Below, piece by piece: positions 35,674 to 45,531 of a DNA stretch of 64,000 nucleotides. The notes below the pieces were generated by a model. That model made no database searches and was not told the DNA's origin. It worked only from the letters and a program-made list of their open reading frames with translations. The stretch is from Shewanella gelidii (GTDB lineage Bacteria; Pseudomonadota; Gammaproteobacteria; Enterobacterales; Shewanellaceae), in the NCBI RefSeq assembly GCF_014647855.1, contig NZ_BMPZ01000005.1, positions 153,689 to 217,688 of the forward strand, in the 5' to 3' direction. Position numbers and translations under genes: made by a program. Numbering within the stretch: the first letter of the stretch is position 1; the number at the start of each line of letters is the position of its first letter.

Positions 35674-38499
35674 TTACATAACGTAGCTAACTGTCGCATG
35701 GAAGAAGCGGCCAACATTGTCGTATGATGCAGATCCTGCACCAGTACCTGTCGTACCGAATGGTAGGTCTTTATCAAATAGATTGTCGACACCAATTTTT
35801 AGGCTAACACCGCTGTCGAAATCATAAGACACTGCTGTATCACTGATAAAGTACTCTCCGTAACCCATTGAGCTATTTGGATTCGGATTCTTCTCTAGCT
35901 CTTGATCTGTATACAAGCTAACTTCATCAACAAAACGAGTACGCCATAATACAGTCCAGTTATCAATGTTATAGCTCAAGTTGATGTTAGCTTGCCATTC
36001 AGCATTACCTAACGTTCCTGCTTGTTGCTCAAAAACATCTGGCTCATCTTGGAAAGAGTAATCTTTTCTGTCAATTAGCTTAGTAGCAATGAAGCTAGTA
36101 CGAACTTCACCGTCAAACGCATCGAAGTTATAACCAATATCAAAATCGATACCCGTTGCTTCTAACTTTGCAATGTTTAACGCGTATTGTTTAATACTTG
36201 TGATTTGGTGAGTTGTCTCGTCACGTGTCAACAATGTACAGTATTCGTTGTTAATGCCACCAGGAGCGTCGACACAGCGATTGATAATATCTTGGGCGCC
36301 AACTGCAGAAATGGCATCATCAATTTCAATGTCCCAGTAGTCAACACTGATAGATAGGCCGTCAACGAACTCAGGTTGGTAAATTGCACCAATTGTGTAG
36401 CTTGTAGACTCTTCTGGAGATAACTCTAGGTTACCGCCACTAACACCCTCAATTGAAGCTGAGTCATAGTCACTATCGAAGTCAGTTGGAACACCGAGTG
36501 CTGCGCAGTTGGCTGCACGAACGGTAGCATCTTCTAACTGTGATAGCTCAGAAGATTTACAAGTGTCATCAACGCTATAGAAGTTTTGGCTTTCTGCACC
36601 AAATAAGTCGCTGATGTTAGGTGCACGAATAGCTTCTGCAAATGTAGCGCGAACACGCAATTGATCATCAACTTCCCAGCTTAAGCCGGCTTTCCATGTC
36701 GTTGCACTACCAACAGAGCTGTAATCTGCATAGCGAACCGCTAAATCTAAATCAAGTTGTTCGATAGCTGGAAGCTCACTAAGAAGAGGAATTGTCACTT
36801 CTGCGAATATTTCGCTTACATCGAAGTCACCTTTATCTTCACCAAGTGCATTGAAGAAAGTACCTTCTGCGTTATCAGGCTCAAATACTTGGCTTTCTTC
36901 TTTACGATACTCAACACCTGTCGATAACCCAACATAACCCGCGGGTAATTCTAAAATACCTGAGTTCGTTAGCGTACCACCAATAACTGTTTGCTTAATT
37001 ACAGAAGTACCGGTTGAAACTGTATTGATATAATCAATTGCAGCTTGGCTTGGATTACCATTGCCCATAATATCTACTGGTACACAGCCTTCGGCACGGG
37101 CATCAGCATCACGACATACAGCTTCGCCGTTGATAAGTACTGAATCTAAAGCATTGGCGTAGTTGGCGCGGATAAGGTTATTACGGTTAATTCGCTCAAG
37201 ATCTGTTTGACCGTAAATACCGTAGACTTCAAAGTCCCACTCTTCAAATACAATACCTTCTAAACCGACAACGTAGCGTTGGGTTTCACGAGTATCATCT
37301 TCGATACGCTGACCTAAGTCATCAAGCATTCTATTGACACGGATACTATCAACACCTTGCTCATCCATTAAAGCGACAAGGCTGTCATCGATAAATGCGT
37401 TATCACGTTTAATTGTATTGAAGCTGTTAAAGAAGAAGAACGCAGGTTGACCATGATCTGTAGATTGACTGTTTACATATTTGGCTTCGAAATATGCATT
37501 AAGATCATCATTGATTTCATAGTTTGCTTTGAAATTGACGTTGAAGCGTTCGAATTCAGGTTGTAAATCTGTGTATTCTCTCAGATTAAAATAGTCACAA
37601 TTTGCACATTTAGTATATGTTGCATTGTCACCAGTATAAATGTCTCTTACAGAACCATCTGGATTGAATGTTTTCCAACCATCAAGGTTAAATACACCAG
37701 CATTGTTAATCGCGTGATAGCCAGCATTTGGAGTTAAAATCTGGTCTGGTCCACCATTCGTTTCTTGATCAAAGTTTGGTAGATTCGTAAAGGAAGTCGA
37801 AGTTTGTTCACGATCTAACGCACGTAAACGATCCTGTCCACTATATTCTACTGCAATAGCGACATTACCTTTCGAATCGTCGAAACTCGTACCATATGAA
37901 ACAGATAAACGCTCTTTGGAGTGATCGCTATCGTCGGCGTAGCCTTTGTTAGCAGAAACTTCTAGCCCTTCGATGTCATCTTTAAGAATAAAGTTAACCA
38001 CACCGGTTACAGCATCAGCACCATAAATTGCAGATGCACCGCCCGTAATGATTTCTACTTTATCTACCCATACACTTGGGATCGTGTTTACATCGACCGA
38101 TTGCGTTCCTGCAGAACTAGATACGTGACGCTTGCCATTAACTAATACAAGCGTTCTCGCTGTACCCATATTACGGAGATCTAGAATATTCAGACCTGCG
38201 GTACCAATAAATCGACCTGAGTTTGCAAGCGAATAAGTGCTACCAAGGGCTGGTAGTTGGTTTAGTGCTTCACCGATATTTGCAACACCAGTCGATAGAA
38301 GCTCATCACCAGTAATGACAGTAACAGGTGTTGGCGCAATTGAACCTTCGCGAATAATACGCGAACCTGTTACTTGAATACGTTCGACTTCTTGTTTTGC
38401 TTCCTCAGCAATTGCAGCTGGCATGGTCATTGCTGAAGCAACGGCACCACCAACTAAAGCAAGCTTTATAGAGCTTGCTAGTTTTGAATTATTTTGCAT
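35674..38499 (-). CDS. Large TonB-dependent receptor, substrate unknown
   Basis: 941 residues. Signal peptide to about residue 31, TonB-box-like VERIQVTGSRI, plug domain (about 45-180, with LDLRNMGTARTLVLVNGKRHV and VEIITGGASAIYGADAVTGVVNFI) and a long barrel ending in FHATVSYVM. The style is that of the large receptors common in marine Alteromonadales for peptides, carbohydrates or siderophores. No neighbour reveals the cargo. The region upstream of the gene is compositionally odd (see 38690-38820). Confidence 0.95.
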   Translation of the reverse strand: MQNNSKLASSIKLALVGGAVASAMTMPAAIAEEAKQEVERIQVTGSRIIREGSIAPTPVTVITGDELLSTGVANIGEALNQLPALGSTYSLANSGRFIGTAGLNILDLRNMGTARTLVLVNGKRHVSSSAGTQSVDVNTIPSVWVDKVEIITGGASAIYGADAVTGVVNFILKDDIEGLEVSANKGYADDSDHSKERLSVSYGTSFDDSKGNVAIAVEYSGQDRLRALDREQTSTSFTNLPNFDQETNGGPDQILTPNAGYHAINNAGVFNLDGWKTFNPDGSVRDIYTGDNATYTKCANCDYFNLREYTDLQPEFERFNVNFKANYEINDDLNAYFEAKYVNSQSTDHGQPAFFFFNSFNTIKRDNAFIDDSLVALMDEQGVDSIRVNRMLDDLGQRIEDDTRETQRYVVGLEGIVFEEWDFEVYGIYGQTDLERINRNNLIRANYANALDSVLINGEAVCRDADARAEGCVPVDIMGNGNPSQAAIDYINTVSTGTSVIKQTVIGGTLTNSGILELPAGYVGLSTGVEYRKEESQVFEPDNAEGTFFNALGEDKGDFDVSEIFAEVTIPLLSELPAIEQLDLDLAVRYADYSSVGSATTWKAGLSWEVDDQLRVRATFAEAIRAPNISDLFGAESQNFYSVDDTCKSSELSQLEDATVRAANCAALGVPTDFDSDYDSASIEGVSGGNLELSPEESTSYTIGAIYQPEFVDGLSISVDYWDIEIDDAISAVGAQDIINRCVDAPGGINNEYCTLLTRDETTHQITSIKQYALNIAKLEATGIDFDIGYNFDAFDGEVRTSFIATKLIDRKDYSFQDEPDVFEQQAGTLGNAEWQANINLSYNIDNWTVLWRTRFVDEVSLYTDQELEKNPNPNSSMGYGEYFISDTAVSYDFDSGVSLKIGVDNLFDKDLPFGTTGTGAGSASYDNVGRFFHATVSYVM

Positions 38500-39300
38500 T
38501 TATCTTATCCCTGAAACGAATATATTTATAAGTTTTTTATTAACAACTATGAAATATAACTTGTTTAATTTAGACCTATAGTTGTTAACTCAAAGATATA
38601 ATCACAGCAGTAAAGTATGTTCAACATGCCTTATTTTGAACGTTTGTAACAATTTCACCTTCATAATATGGTGATGTTTATTTACATTTTTTCTTGGCTA
38701 TTGGTTTTTACCTTTGTTTTGTTTGGTTTGTGTTGTTTATGTTTTTATTATGTTGCGGTGTGTGTTGCGTGATTTGCGGGTGTGTTTTGTTTTGTTTTAT
38801 TATGGTTGCGTTTTTTTGCCAGAGTTAACTTTTGAGGTACACCTGTAACAATAAAAAATATTGAGATCTAGTTCAAAGTTATAAGCAAAACATTATAAAT
38901 GAGTAAATGTTGTTCATTTATAGGCGGTTATAGTCCACCGTCCCGTATATTCTTCCTGTTAATGTTTATGGTTTGTGATGATTTTAGACACCGTAGTGGG
39001 CAAATAAGTGTAATTAAGAGTTATTGTTTATCTATGCATGTTTTAATTTATGCAAATAGTATGACTGTATATTTAATTTGTTCGTATGCCTAGTTTATAT
39101 CAATATAGTATGTGGGGTTTCAATTAGGGAATCGACTTTTGATGAAGTGGTATGTTTCGGCAGATGTGAACTCTTAATAAATTAACGCGCATACAAAAAG
39201 AAAATTTTTGATTAAAAAAACCTGCAACGCAAAGAGAATATTCTGAGTATTTAAGCTATTTGCATTTGAGCTAGCTACTTCTCATTGAACTTTTCGCAGC
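38500..39300. other. 800-base gene-free region upstream of the TonB receptor
   Basis: Low in GC. Contains the G/T-rich block at 38690-38820, a short plus-strand frame (38899-39093) without a ribosome site, and no recognised RNA family. It should contain the receptor promoter and 5' leader on the minus strand. Confidence 0.5.
38690..38820 (-). promoter_or_regulatory. A/C-rich, G-poor block upstream of the TonB receptor gene
   Basis: In 38701-38820 I count 7 A and 8 C among 120 bases on the plus strand, so the minus-strand (receptor sense) sequence is about 88 percent A plus C. It lies 200-320 bases before the receptor start. If transcribed it would be an unstructured RNA, with C over G bias like Rho loading sites. 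Confidence 0.45.
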
Positions 39301-39331
39301 AAAAAGGCGCCCAATAAATAGGCGCCTTTTT
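39301..39331. terminator. Terminator of cysK
   Basis: AAAAAGGCGCC (39301-39311) with GGCGCCTTTTT (39321-39331), loop CAATAAATA. It sits 20 bases past the cysK stop on the minus strand. Confidence 0.92.
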
Positions 39332-39350
39332 ATGCATTGAGTAACAATGA

Positions 39351-40319
39351 CTATTGGACGTTTTCTTCGTCGCCAAATTGGCCTTGGAAAAGAACCGAAG
39401 ATAAGTAACGCTCAGCGGCTGAAGGCAATATAACCACAATATTCTTGCCTTCGAACTCTGGAAGATCAGCAATACGATTTGCTGCAACAACTGCTGCCCC
39501 GGATGAGATACCTACAAGTAGCCCTTCTTCCTTCATTAATCGATGAGCCATATCAATTGCATCTTCATTTGAGACTGCTTCGACACGATCGATTAAATCT
39601 AAATCAAGGTTTCCTGGTATGAATCCGGCACCAATACCTTGTATTTTGTGCGGTCCAGGTTGAATCGTTTGACCCGTTTTGGCTTGAGCAATGACAGGTG
39701 AGTCAACAGGCTCTACCGCTACGGTGGTAATCGATTTTCCTTGTACTTCTTTTATATAACGGCTCACACCTGTAATGGTTCCGCCCGTTCCAACACCGGC
39801 AACAAAAACGTCAACTTCACCATCTGTGTCTTCCCAAATTTCAGGTCCAGTTGTTTTCACATGAATCTCTGGGTTTGCAGGGTTATTAAATTGTTGGAGT
39901 AAGATGTATTTTTCGGGTGCTGATTGACAGATTTCTTCTGCCTTATCTATTGCACCTTTCATCCCTTTAGCACCATCGGTTAGCACGAGGTTTGCGCCAA
40001 GCGCTTTTAAAAGCTTGCGGCGTTCAAGACTCATGGTGTTGGGCATCGTTAGCGTGAGCTTATAGCCACGAGCCGCCGCGACGTAAGCTAGAGCAATACC
40101 GGTATTCCCTGATGTTGGCTCAATAAGCTCTTTGTCTTTGGTTAGAAGCCCTTTTTTCTCAGCGTCCCAAATCATATTTGAACCAATACGACATTTGACA
40201 CTAAAGCTTGGGTTGCGCGCCTCTACCTTTGCAAGAACATTGCCCTTGCTGACTCGGTTAAGTCGAACCAACGGTGTGTTACCAATGGCCTGTGAATTGT
40301 CTTCAAATATTTTGCCCAT
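39351..40319 (-). CDS. cysK: Cysteine synthase A (O-acetylserine sulfhydrylase)
   Basis: 322 residues from ATG 40319, with AAGGAG about 10 bases upstream; the ATG at 40355 would add 12 residues absent from the family. PLP lysine K42 in [11 protein letters not shown], the substrate loop [12 protein letters not shown] and phosphate loop GTGGTITG. It makes cysteine from O-acetylserine and sulfide. In E. coli cysK adjoins cysZ, zipA and ligA; here the same genes remain within 12 kb with two genes inserted between cysK and cysZ. Confidence 0.96.
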   Translation of the reverse strand: MGKIFEDNSQAIGNTPLVRLNRVSKGNVLAKVEARNPSFSVKCRIGSNMIWDAEKKGLLTKDKELIEPTSGNTGIALAYVAAARGYKLTLTMPNTMSLERRKLLKALGANLVLTDGAKGMKGAIDKAEEICQSAPEKYILLQQFNNPANPEIHVKTTGPEIWEDTDGEVDVFVAGVGTGGTITGVSRYIKEVQGKSITTVAVEPVDSPVIAQAKTGQTIQPGPHKIQGIGAGFIPGNLDLDLIDRVEAVSNEDAIDMAHRLMKEEGLLVGISSGAAVVAANRIADLPEFEGKNIVVILPSAAERYLSSVLFQGQFGDEENVQ

Positions 40320-40665
40320 GAATAGCTTGCTCCTTTGATTGCATGAGTAAATCATAATCGTCTTTTTATGAAATAGAAGTGATAGTTTGTTCTTCTTTAT
40401 TCCTTTTGGTTATTAGCATATATTTAGTTTTCCCTTAACTAACTGATTCATTACTAAACGATGATTCATCAAGCATTGTTTGGCTGCAAGAGATTTAATA
40501 TTTTTACCTAAAAATGAGGGGTTTATTTCACTTTCTCCTGCGAAACTAAGCAAGCTTTGACTACAATAAAGATATCGGTGGGTTTCGTTGTCGATGTCCA
40601 ACGCCATTTTTATATATGCTTAATTTGTTTAATGAAAGATCTTCGAGATTTGTGAGGGGAAAAGG
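40320..40665. other. Divergent intergenic region, cysK and REC-GGDEF gene
   Basis: About 345 bases. A 64-codon minus-strand frame (40413-40607) lacks a ribosome site. No operator or hairpin recognised, though promoters for both genes must be here. Confidence 0.4.
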
Positions 40666-41919
40666 TTGCGGATTTTAGTCGTTGAAGATAGTCAAGTTGT
40701 TGCAAAAATATTACGCCATTTATTGCAACAAGAGTTGGATTGTATTGTCGATATTGCACCAGACCTTACAACCGCTCGCACGTTTTTAGAACAAGAGCAA
40801 TATTTTGTCGCCATTGCCGACCTTAGTTTGCCCGATGCAAATGGTGGGCAAATAGTCGAAGTTGTTCAGCAATATCAAGTACCCTGTATCGTAGCGACCG
40901 CAACTTTGGATTCAGCACAGCGAAAACGGTTGCTCAGCCTAGGCATTGTTGACTATGTATTTAAAGAGAATCGATTTAGTTATGAATATATTGTCAAGCT
41001 AGTCAAGCGGCTGCACCGAAACCAAAAAATTAAAGTCTTAGTTGCTGATGATTCATCGGTCAGTCGGAATTATATACGGGCGTTACTTGAGCAGCACCTT
41101 TTTCAAGTGATGGAAGCCAAGGATGGTGCAGAGGCACTAGCGTTATTGCAGTCATCTGCTGGGATTAAGCTATTAATCACCGATTACAATATGCCAACCA
41201 TGGATGGTTTTGAGCTCATCATTAAAGCCAGAGAGCTCTACTTGCGGGAAGAGTTGGCTATTATCGGATTGTCAAACGATACCGATGAAAGCTTGTCTGC
41301 ACGCTTTATCAAAAATGGCGCGAATGACTTTCTACAAAAGCCCTTTGTACATGAAGAGTTTCATTGTCGAGTGCTTAATACGCTCGATGCGCTTGAAATG
41401 CTCAGGTTATTTTGGAAGCAAGCAAACTACGACTATTTAACACAAGTTTATAACCGTCGATATTTTTTTGATTATTTTAGCCAGCAGATGCCTAAAATTT
41501 CGAAGAAGAAAACTCAGCTTGCCGTCGGCCTGATTGACATCGATTTCTTCAAAAAAGTGAATGATAATTATGGTCATGATGTTGGGGATGAAGTGTTGAT
41601 TGAGTTTAGTGCACGGTTACGCAAGATTTTTGCTGACAAATTTATTGTCGCTCGGATTGGTGGGGAAGAGTTCGTTGTCGCACTGAAAGGGTTGAAACTT
41701 GCGCAAGCGCACCAGCTGTTTGATGACTTTAGAGAGAAACTAGCTGCTCAGCCCATTGTAACCTCTAAAGGAGATCTCAAGGTTACAATTAGCATTGGTT
41801 TGCATTGTCGTAATGCAGATGAGTCAATTGATGAAATGATTAAGATCGCAGATCAATCACTCTATCGGGCTAAAGAGCAAGGTAGAAATCTAGTTTGTGT
41901 TAGCGGACTACAGATTTAA
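40666..41919 (+). CDS. Diguanylate cyclase with two receiver domains
   Basis: 417 residues from TTG 40666, preceded by GAGGGG seven bases upstream. REC1 (1-120) has VVEDS and the aspartate in IADLSLPD; REC2 (about 124-245) has VADDSSVSR and LLITDYNMPTMDG. The GGDEF domain (about 260-415) has an intact active site, ARIGGEEF. The inhibitory RxxD site that should end six residues before GG reads ADKF, so product feedback inhibition is probably lost. It makes cyclic di-GMP in response to phosphorelay input; the kinase is not in the window. Confidence 0.93.
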   Translation: MRILVVEDSQVVAKILRHLLQQELDCIVDIAPDLTTARTFLEQEQYFVAIADLSLPDANGGQIVEVVQQYQVPCIVATATLDSAQRKRLLSLGIVDYVFKENRFSYEYIVKLVKRLHRNQKIKVLVADDSSVSRNYIRALLEQHLFQVMEAKDGAEALALLQSSAGIKLLITDYNMPTMDGFELIIKARELYLREELAIIGLSNDTDESLSARFIKNGANDFLQKPFVHEEFHCRVLNTLDALEMLRLFWKQANYDYLTQVYNRRYFFDYFSQQMPKISKKKTQLAVGLIDIDFFKKVNDNYGHDVGDEVLIEFSARLRKIFADKFIVARIGGEEFVVALKGLKLAQAHQLFDDFREKLAAQPIVTSKGDLKVTISIGLHCRNADESIDEMIKIADQSLYRAKEQGRNLVCVSGLQI

Positions 41920-41970
41920 TTAGTCAAGGAGTGGCTCGTCGCTCACTCCAGTCCATTGATTGGTGCTTAT

Positions 41971-44322
41971 TTATATAATCCAAGCATAGCTCACTTTCAT
42001 AAATAGCGTTTGCTCATTTCTGGTGAGTGTGTTTATCCGATCATCTCTTTTTAAACCATCAGAATACCCTAAATAAAATACGCTCTGTGGGTTAAGTTTA
42101 TAACCATAAAGTAGCTCATTTCCTAAATGCTGTTTATTGGTAAACGTTGGTTTGCTATAGAGTGCCGTATTTCTATCAATATGTGTGTATACACTGGATA
42201 TGCGTAAGAATTGGTGTTTATCGAATTGCCAGTTTAGTCGTAAATCGCTTAAGTTTGCGGTGAACAAACGACCTTCATCCACATCTAGGTGACGATAGAC
42301 ATGTGTGAAATTAAGGGAAATTGATGGCGTGATTTTCCAGTCGATTTCTGGATTGACAACAAATTTCGTACCGAGCTGGTTGTTACTAAAGTCGATGTCA
42401 TCGCCATAGCTCACATCTAACTCAAGGTTTAGGGTTTGCAGCGGGCTTAGTTCTCCGTAAATCCAAAATTGAGTTTCGTCAAATCGAGTTGTGTTGCTAT
42501 CAATTGCTAAGGATGAGGGATCGATTCGTCTCCCGACTCTTTCGCGATTAACGGCACCCATTGCAAGAAAACTTTGCATTTGAGTCCCTGTAAATTCAAT
42601 AAAGGCCTCGACTTCTTGCTCAAGCAATTCACCTGCTTGATTGTGGCTAATATCCCAGTCTCCGCCAGTTTTTATCTTACTAACCCAAGCATGATCTGGG
42701 TATGCAATATAGCCGCCGCCTGCAACGAATTTTTTAAAATCAACACGCTCGATAAATCCTAAATCCGCTCGAAAGTCTTCCCCAATACTTTCAAATTGAG
42801 TAAATGCATAATAGTTACGGCTGTTGTGATTGTATTTTATGCGATAAAGGTGATCACGAAACGCTCCCTTATCTTTGGTTCTCAAGACTCGCTCATTGTA
42901 CAAGCACTCGCCAGCACTCAGTTGTAATAAAGAACATGTTTCAGTCGGTGGTTTACAGTCACCGTTGCAAAAGTCTTGGTAAAGATCTTCTGGGTACTCT
43001 GTATCTGAAAATGCTGCTTGAACTTTGAATGTGTCTTGATCTGTTAGTTGATATTTACCATCAAAACTCGCCAAATAATTGTGATATTGGTTTTGTGAAG
43101 ATTTAGCTGTAAACAATGCGCCAAGGGATAGCGAACGTCCAAAATCTGCTCGATAGCGAGTCGCTAAGTTTTGGCTTGTTTCATCGATTTTTGCTATGTC
43201 TGAACTTAAGTTTCCAGGGATTAAAAAGTTTGTGGTTGTATCCTGCGCAACGAGTCCTGCAAAGGTATGATCCCCAACTTTCCCTGTGAGTTTTACGCCG
43301 TAATCAGGAGCGACAATATTGCGGGTATGAAGCAGGTTAATTTGGGTATCAAAGTAGTCTTTATTATCTAAAAAGAATGATCTTTTTTCCGGGAAGAACA
43401 GCGCAAATGTACTGTTTACGTCTAATTGACCTGCATCCGCTTCGACTTGAGAAAAGTCCGGGTTAATCGTTGCATTTAATAAGGTACTTGGTGTGAGGCT
43501 CCAACGGATATCTGCTCCAGGTTCGATATTGGTTTCATTATTCCAGCCTTGATTCTGCGGTAGTTCTCGTTGGCGGTTATGGGTTACCACGAGAGCTGGT
43601 GTTATTTGAACACCTTGCCCTTGTTTCGCACCTCGAAGACCGCTCAAAACACCGAGTTGACATAATTGGCAGGTATTATCACGATCGATTTTATGTGTTG
43701 AGAATCTTTGTCGTTCCTCCCTTGGGTAGAAACGGATTAGCTCAATCCCCCAATGTTGCTGACTGAGACTGTCATCGAAGCTCAAAATACGTAATGGGAG
43801 TTCTATTTCAACTTGATAACCATCATGAGTTATTTGACCTGCGCTATACCAAATTCCGTCCCATGCATCACTTTCTTGACCCGTTAATTCATTTTCTATG
43901 GAGTCGTTTTGTATACCGAGAGGGTTGATGAAAAACTGATAAGCAAGCTTTGATTGATTAAATGTATCGAGCTTTATACCGACGAGATCATCACTCCAAG
44001 CATTATCTCTATCGCTGAGATTTGCTCGGATATTGCTAACGTTCGGGTCAAACGCCTTGAATGCAACAAATAAGCTTGTTTCAGTTGCATACATGCGAAT
44101 TTCTGTTTTTACCGGAACAGGCTGATTTTCAGCTGGGCGCGTTTCGTATCTCAAGTGAGTTAAAGCGGCTTGCTGCCAAACTGATTCATCAAACTTTCCA
44201 TCTATTGTGGCTGTAGAGGTTAATGTTGGGATTTTTAAGCCGAAGTTATGCGCTGTTCCTGCAGTGGCGAATTGGCTAAAAACCAGGCTGAGAACCAAAA
44301 TGAGAAGGGCTTGTAAATGCAT
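41971..44322 (-). CDS. DUF5916 outer-membrane protein with CBM9-like domain
   Basis: 783 residues. Signal peptide (ending near FATAG), an N-terminal carbohydrate-binding-module-9-like domain (about 30-210: ATIDGKFDESVWQQAA, SLFVAFKAFDP) and a C-terminal DUF5916 region with alternating beta-strand pattern typical of an outer-membrane barrel. Common in marine gammaproteobacteria and Bacteroidetes. Function unknown; it may bind a ligand at the cell surface. Single gene. Confidence 0.88.
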   Translation of the reverse strand: MHLQALLILVLSLVFSQFATAGTAHNFGLKIPTLTSTATIDGKFDESVWQQAALTHLRYETRPAENQPVPVKTEIRMYATETSLFVAFKAFDPNVSNIRANLSDRDNAWSDDLVGIKLDTFNQSKLAYQFFINPLGIQNDSIENELTGQESDAWDGIWYSAGQITHDGYQVEIELPLRILSFDDSLSQQHWGIELIRFYPREERQRFSTHKIDRDNTCQLCQLGVLSGLRGAKQGQGVQITPALVVTHNRQRELPQNQGWNNETNIEPGADIRWSLTPSTLLNATINPDFSQVEADAGQLDVNSTFALFFPEKRSFFLDNKDYFDTQINLLHTRNIVAPDYGVKLTGKVGDHTFAGLVAQDTTTNFLIPGNLSSDIAKIDETSQNLATRYRADFGRSLSLGALFTAKSSQNQYHNYLASFDGKYQLTDQDTFKVQAAFSDTEYPEDLYQDFCNGDCKPPTETCSLLQLSAGECLYNERVLRTKDKGAFRDHLYRIKYNHNSRNYYAFTQFESIGEDFRADLGFIERVDFKKFVAGGGYIAYPDHAWVSKIKTGGDWDISHNQAGELLEQEVEAFIEFTGTQMQSFLAMGAVNRERVGRRIDPSSLAIDSNTTRFDETQFWIYGELSPLQTLNLELDVSYGDDIDFSNNQLGTKFVVNPEIDWKITPSISLNFTHVYRHLDVDEGRLFTANLSDLRLNWQFDKHQFLRISSVYTHIDRNTALYSKPTFTNKQHLGNELLYGYKLNPQSVFYLGYSDGLKRDDRINTLTRNEQTLFMKVSYAWII

Positions 44323-44482
44323 TTTCTGTGATGCTTTTATTTTATTGATTATCGAATTATTGTGGCAGATATATATAGGGAGTGGGAAGCCCGTAGAGTG
44401 GATGAATTGTTACATTATTTGTGATTTTGTTATGAAATGATGATTTTTGTGATTGATAGACGAACGACTCATCAACAGGTCA

Positions 44483-44514
44483 AAATACACGCCTTCATTT
44501 AGAAGGCGTGTTTG
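44483..44514. terminator. Terminator of cysZ
   Basis: ACACGCCTTC (44487-44496) with GAAGGCGTGT (44502-44511), loop ATTTA. On the minus strand the stem is followed by ATTTTG. Confidence 0.85.
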
Positions 44515-44527
44515 GGTGGATAGAGTT

Positions 44528-45310
44528 TTAGTCAGCTGCAATGACTGGGTGCTTATAAGCTTCTCTATACTTGTCAACCCACATCGCAGTTGCCCCACAA
44601 ATAGCGACAGGCATAACGATAAAATTAACTACGGGTATCATTGAGAATAAGGTGACTGCCGCACCGAAGCTAACACTGGTACCTTTGGTTTGTTTTAGGG
44701 CAAATTTCATATCGTTAAATGGTACTTTATGGTTATCAAATGGGTAATCACAGTACTGAATTGCCATCATCCAGGCCGTAAACAAAAACCAAAGGACAGG
44801 TGCTGCTGTTTGCCCAACAACAGGAACAATAAACAACAGTAAACAACCAATTGCTCTTGGAAGATAGTACTTTAACTTGGTCCATTCACGACCTAGAATG
44901 CGCGGTAAATCTTTAACGAGATCAACCGTTGTTCCTGAATTGAGCGGTTTGCCTGTTAACAGCTTTTCAACTTTTTCTGCAAGTAGTCCGTTAAATGGTG
45001 CAGCTAGCCAGTTCATGACCGAACTAAAAACAAAAGAAAGAACAACTAACAATGCGATAACTGCCAGTGGCCAAAGAATGAAATTCAGCCAGCTCAACAT
45101 ATCCGGCAACTGGCCTTCAATCCAAGCGAAAACGTTTTCAAGTTCGCCAATGGCAAAGTAAATGACGCTCCCGAAAAGTATCAAATTGATCATAAGCGGA
45201 ATAAATACGAAGGTCCTCAAACCTGGGCGTTTGATGAGGCTAAACCCAGCCATAAAATAGTTAACGCCAGTTTTTGGAATTCCTTTTTTAACTTGTTGCT
45301 GATTATTCAT
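44528..45310 (-). CDS. cysZ: Sulfate transporter CysZ
   Basis: 260 residues with the CysZ/EI24 membrane core (GFSLIKRPGLRTFVFIPLMINLILF, DYPFDNHKVPFNDMKFALKQ). It imports sulfate for cysteine synthesis across the inner membrane. Divergent from smc with a 221-base gap that carries two CGTTACAAAAT repeats. Neighbourhood with zipA and ligA is that of E. coli, with smc placed between. Confidence 0.94.
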   Translation of the reverse strand: MNNQQQVKKGIPKTGVNYFMAGFSLIKRPGLRTFVFIPLMINLILFGSVIYFAIGELENVFAWIEGQLPDMLSWLNFILWPLAVIALLVVLSFVFSSVMNWLAAPFNGLLAEKVEKLLTGKPLNSGTTVDLVKDLPRILGREWTKLKYYLPRAIGCLLLFIVPVVGQTAAPVLWFLFTAWMMAIQYCDYPFDNHKVPFNDMKFALKQTKGTSVSFGAAVTLFSMIPVVNFIVMPVAICGATAMWVDKYREAYKHPVIAAD

Positions 45311-45385
45311 AACTCTCTTTTAAATTTGTCTTTGCCATTTATGAGTCGATTGTGAGCAAGTCTACGCCTGAAGACAAGTCAAAAT

Positions 45386-45438
45386 CGTTACAAAATTCAG
45401 CATCTAGGCGCCTCCGAGGAGAAAAAACGTTACAAAAT
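45386..45438. repeat. Two CGTTACAAAAT direct repeats, 42 bp apart
   Basis: CGTTACAAAAT occurs at 45386-45396 and 45428-45438 in the cysZ/smc gap. The 42-bp period is four helical turns, putting both copies on the same face of DNA. Candidate operator; no regulator recognised. Confidence 0.4.
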
Positions 45439-45531
45439 GCGAATGCGTTTGTTAAAGTGCTTAATCAGTTAAATCCGCGCTCAATAGCAACCATACTCTA
45501 GCGATAACTAGACAAATGGCATTCTGGCACT

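Noticed and set aside
38899..39093. 64-codon plus-strand ORF in the TonB receptor upstream region
   Set aside because: No SD, Cys/Phe-rich composition typical of A/T-rich noncoding DNA.
40413..40607. 64-codon minus-strand ORF upstream of cysK
   Set aside because: No SD sequence and no family resemblance; lies where promoters are expected.
40653..40668. Doubt about the TTG start of the REC-REC-GGDEF gene
   Set aside because: The receiver fold needs the MRILVVEDS strand from the very start, and a strong GAGGGG lies at correct spacing, so TTG is accepted.
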